Origin: Roseovarius sp.
Lineage (GTDB): Bacteria; Pseudomonadota; Alphaproteobacteria; Rhodobacterales; Rhodobacteraceae
Direction of reading: 5' to 3'
Length of the DNA stretch: 7,837 nucleotides
Assembly (NCBI GenBank): GCA_023260815.1
Contig: JALQUE010000026.1
Coordinates: 1 to 7,837 of the forward strand
Shown: piece by piece, positions 6,204 to 7,837 of the stretch
How positions within the stretch are numbered: position 1 is the first letter of the stretch
How the letters are laid out: every line of letters starts with the position of its first letter
Position numbers and translations under genes: made by a program
The notes under the pieces: model-generated
The model's database searches: none
Told to the model about the DNA's origin: nothing
What the model saw: only the letters and a program-made list of their open reading frames with translations

Positions 6204-7586
6204 CTACAGCCTGAACCGCAGAACGGCGCGTTGACCGCCCCGCTGCACCTCGAGCGACAGAAGTCCCGCCGCGCGCGCCAGCAGATCATTCGCGGTGGCG
6301 GTGTCCGTCGCCTCGATCCCGTCTATGGCATGCAGCACGTCACCCGCCTGCAAGCCCGCCCGCGCCCCGACCCTGCCAGGGTCGTCCACCACCACACCCG
6401 ACGCGCCAAGCGGCAGGTCGTATTCGGACAGCACCACGGGATTGACCGTCGACAGCGTCATACCGGGAATGGCGGTGTCGCGGCCTGTCACGATCTGCGC
6501 GCGCGGAGGCGTATCAGGTGGCGCAATCAGGTCAAGCGTGACCTTGGCCGCAGCACCATCACGGATGTAGGTGATGACAGAGGTGGCCCCGATGCCTGCG
6601 ACCGACATGCGAAACAACATCTCGGCGGGAGTATTGACGGGCAAGCCGTCCACAGATGCGATGACATCGCCGGGCTGGATACCCACGCGGGCGAACGCAC
6701 TTTGCGGATGCACCTGGGAAATGATCAGCCCACCGGGACGCTCCAGCCCCAACCCTTCGACCATGTCGGCGGTCACTGGTTGGCCGGCAAGGCCAGCCCA
6801 GGGGCGCAGGAATTCGGTATTGCCGGCGCTGGCCTGCTGGACGAATTGCGCCACCAGCGCCGACGGTATGGCAAAGCCGATCCCGTTCGATCCCCCCGAG
6901 CGGCTGAGAATCGCGGTGTTCACCCCGATGAGCCGGCCATTGATATCGACAAGCGCACCGCCGGAATTGCCCGGATTGATCGGTGCATCGGTCTGGATGA
7001 AATAGCCGCGCGCATTGCCCGTGGCGGTCCCCGACCGGGCGAGACCCGACACGATACCGCTGCTGACGGTCTGCCCCACGCCAAAGGGATTGCCGATGGC
7101 CAGAACCAATTCACCCACATCCACGGTATCGCTGTCGCGCAACTCGAGCGTCGGCATTGGCGGCGCATCTTCCATCTGGAGGATGGCCAGATCGCTTTCC
7201 TCGTCCGACAAAAGCACACGCGCGGAATATTCACGCCGGTCGTTCAGCACGACACGGATATCCGTCGCCTCGCCGACGACATGGTAGTTCGAGACGACAA
7301 TGCCACCTTCACTGAGGATCACGCCCGAGCCGAGAGAGTTTTGCACGCGCTGTTGCGGCACGCCGAAATCCCGAAAAAGGTTCTGAAAGAAGGGATCGCC
7401 GCTGAACGGGCTGGAGCGGACATTGACGATGCGGCGCGCATAGATATTGACCACCGCCGGGGCGGCGCGTTTGACCACCGGCGTGAAGCTGAGGCCGATC
7501 TCGGCCCGGGTTTCGGGCACGCGCGGCGCTTCGGCCAAAACCGGCGTGGACAGAACACACAGCATCATGAAAAGCGCGCGGACCAT
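6204..7586 (-). CDS. HtrA/Deg-family periplasmic serine protease with two PDZ domains
   Basis: This is a DegP/DegQ-type (Do) endopeptidase that degrades or holds misfolded envelope proteins in the periplasm. With the start chosen here it has 460 residues. Residues 1-18 (MVRALFMMLCVLSTPVLA) form a Sec signal peptide with a likely cut after VLA. The trypsin-like domain has the full triad: H102 in VSNYHVV, D132 in DEESDLAIL and S208 in NPGNSGGALVD. PDZ1 is at about 263-353 (GGLIISQVHP...AGIQPGD-like core) and PDZ2 at about 378-458 (GVVVDDP...AGLQAGDVLHAIDG). The LA loop before the catalytic His is short, as in DegQ rather than E. coli DegP, but orthology is not settled. The frame is open up to 7817, but that longer start lacks a signal peptide at its N terminus and overlaps the rplQ terminator and coding end. 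The ATG at 7586 has a good GGAGGA site. Confidence 0.96.
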   Translation of the reverse strand: MVRALFMMLCVLSTPVLAEAPRVPETRAEIGLSFTPVVKRAAPAVVNIYARRIVNVRSSPFSGDPFFQNLFRDFGVPQQRVQNSLGSGVILSEGGIVVSNYHVVGEATDIRVVLNDRREYSARVLLSDEESDLAILQMEDAPPMPTLELRDSDTVDVGELVLAIGNPFGVGQTVSSGIVSGLARSGTATGNARGYFIQTDAPINPGNSGGALVDINGRLIGVNTAILSRSGGSNGIGFAIPSALVAQFVQQASAGNTEFLRPWAGLAGQPVTADMVEGLGLERPGGLIISQVHPQSAFARVGIQPGDVIASVDGLPVNTPAEMLFRMSVAGIGATSVITYIRDGAAAKVTLDLIAPPDTPPRAQIVTGRDTAIPGMTLSTVNPVVLSEYDLPLGASGVVVDDPGRVGARAGLQAGDVLHAIDGIEATDTATANDLLARAAGLLSLEVQRGGQRAVLRFRL

Positions 7587-7592
7587 AGCACG

Positions 7593-7598
7593 TCCTCC
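7593..7598 (-). promoter_or_regulatory. Ribosome binding site fixing the protease start
   Basis: GGAGGA on the minus strand lies 6 bases before the ATG at 7586. It decides between this start and in-frame upstream ATGs (for example at 7616-7619 and 7817), because the protein made from 7586 begins directly with a signal peptide. Confidence 0.85.
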
Positions 7599-7614
7599 GA
7601 TCAAGTCTGCCGTC

Positions 7615-7645
7615 ATCATATGCGAAGTGCGCAAGGGCAATGCAA
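7615..7645 (-). promoter_or_regulatory. Possible promoter of the protease-rarA pair
   Basis: A TATGAT hexamer (7615-7620) matches the -10 consensus well, and a TTGCAT hexamer (7640-7645) could be a -35 box. The spacing of 19 bases is longer than the preferred 17, so the call is tentative. It lies between the rplQ terminator and the protease Shine-Dalgarno, where a promoter is needed if the terminator is efficient. Confidence 0.35.
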
Positions 7646-7682
7646 CCGCTCCTGCGCGATGATGGACAAACGCGGCAGGGCG

Positions 7683-7716
7683 AAACGCAAAGGCCCCCGC
7701 CGATCCGGCAGGGGCC
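7683..7716 (-). terminator. Intrinsic terminator after rplQ
   Basis: On the minus strand an 11-bp GC-rich stem (arms 7706-7716 and 7692-7702, one G-T wobble) closes a 3-base loop and is followed by TTTGCGTTT. The tail is interrupted, but stem strength and location, 28 bases after the rplQ stop, support an intrinsic terminator for the ribosomal-protein operon. Read-through into the protease gene remains possible. Confidence 0.8.
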
Positions 7717-7720
7717 AATT

Positions 7721-7742
7721 GACACCGGAACGTTCCGGGGTC
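7721..7742 (-). repeat. Palindrome between rplQ stop and terminator
   Basis: CCGGAACGTTCCGG (7725-7738) is a perfect 14-bp palindrome. It extends to 22 bp (GAC...GTC at the ends) with a single mismatched pair. It starts 1 base after the rplQ stop codon and ends 4 bases before the terminator stem. It could fold only as a zero-loop hairpin in RNA, so a protein-binding site on DNA or part of a larger 3' RNA structure are alternatives. Confidence 0.75.
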
Positions 7743-7743
7743 G

Positions 7744-7837
7744 TCAATCTTCGTCGCCAGCAACCTCGGCGGCTTCGAGACGGGCGCGGTCAGCTGCACC
7801 CTTGGCGTCGAGATCACGCTCGACGAATTCGATGATC
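7744..7837 (-). CDS. rplQ: 50S ribosomal protein L17, C-terminal end only
   Basis: The last 30 codons and the TGA stop (7744-7746) of a gene that enters from the right edge are visible. The tail reads IIEFVERDLDAKGAADRARL and continues with an acidic, alanine-rich end. The I-E-F/L-V-[ED]-RD...AKG pattern followed by an acidic extension is what I remember for L17 of Rhodobacteraceae. L17 is a structural protein of the large ribosomal subunit, near the peptide exit tunnel, and its gene normally ends the rpsM-rpsK-rpoA-rplQ operon, which agrees with the terminator just behind it. The identification rests on a short tail plus context. Confidence 0.85.
   Translation of the reverse strand, partial: IIEFVERDLDAKGAADRARLEAAEVAGDED

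Noticed and set aside
7587..7817. A 77-residue N-terminal extension of the protease from an upstream in-frame ATG
   Set aside because: It would cross the rplQ terminator and overlap the rplQ coding end and would bury the signal peptide. The ATG at 7586 has GGAGGA at the right distance.
4788..7835. A 1015-codon open frame on the plus strand covering rarA, the protease and the rplQ end
   Set aside because: It lies wholly antisense to three recognised genes. Its product is rich in Arg, His, Gly and Gln with no recognisable domain, and it has no Shine-Dalgarno. Long antisense frames like this arise from third-position GC bias of the true genes.

Overview
The window looks like chromosomal DNA from an alphaproteobacterium, most likely the Rhodobacteraceae (Roseobacter group). 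The reasons are GC-rich coding sequence, strong Shine-Dalgarno sites, a Tat-exported family 5 solute-binding protein, and the gene order rplQ, HtrA-type protease, rarA, which I remember from that family. The assignment rests on recall and protein character, not on a search. All recognisable genes lie on the minus strand, so transcription runs from high to low coordinates.

Right part (about 7837 to 4887), housekeeping. The end of rplQ (ribosomal protein L17, normally last in the alpha ribosomal operon) is followed by a perfect 14-bp palindrome and a strong stem-loop terminator. Next is a secreted HtrA/Deg-family serine protease with an intact His-Asp-Ser triad and two PDZ domains. Three bases later comes rarA, a AAA+ ATPase that acts at stalled replication forks. 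The protease and rarA are probably co-transcribed.

Middle (4886 to 4583). This 304-bp gap has no gene. It is the presumed promoter and leader region of the transporter operon and holds several short inverted repeats and a recurring TTGACC hexamer, but no promoter I can call.

Left part (4582 to 1), a peptide/nickel-type (Dpp/Opp) ABC importer in the order binding protein, permease B, permease C, ATPase. The ATPase is cut by the window edge. A 206-bp gap with a perfect 10-bp GC-rich hairpin separates the binding-protein gene from the permease genes, which suits the usual need for excess binding protein. The substrate cannot be read from the sequence.

The most unusual item is permease C. It has 412 residues against about 300 for the family. 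It appears to carry three extra N-terminal membrane segments and a two-segment hydrophobic insertion in the middle of the conserved transport domain. I found no CRISPR array, transposon, phage gene, tRNA or rRNA, and no evidence of a wholly new system.
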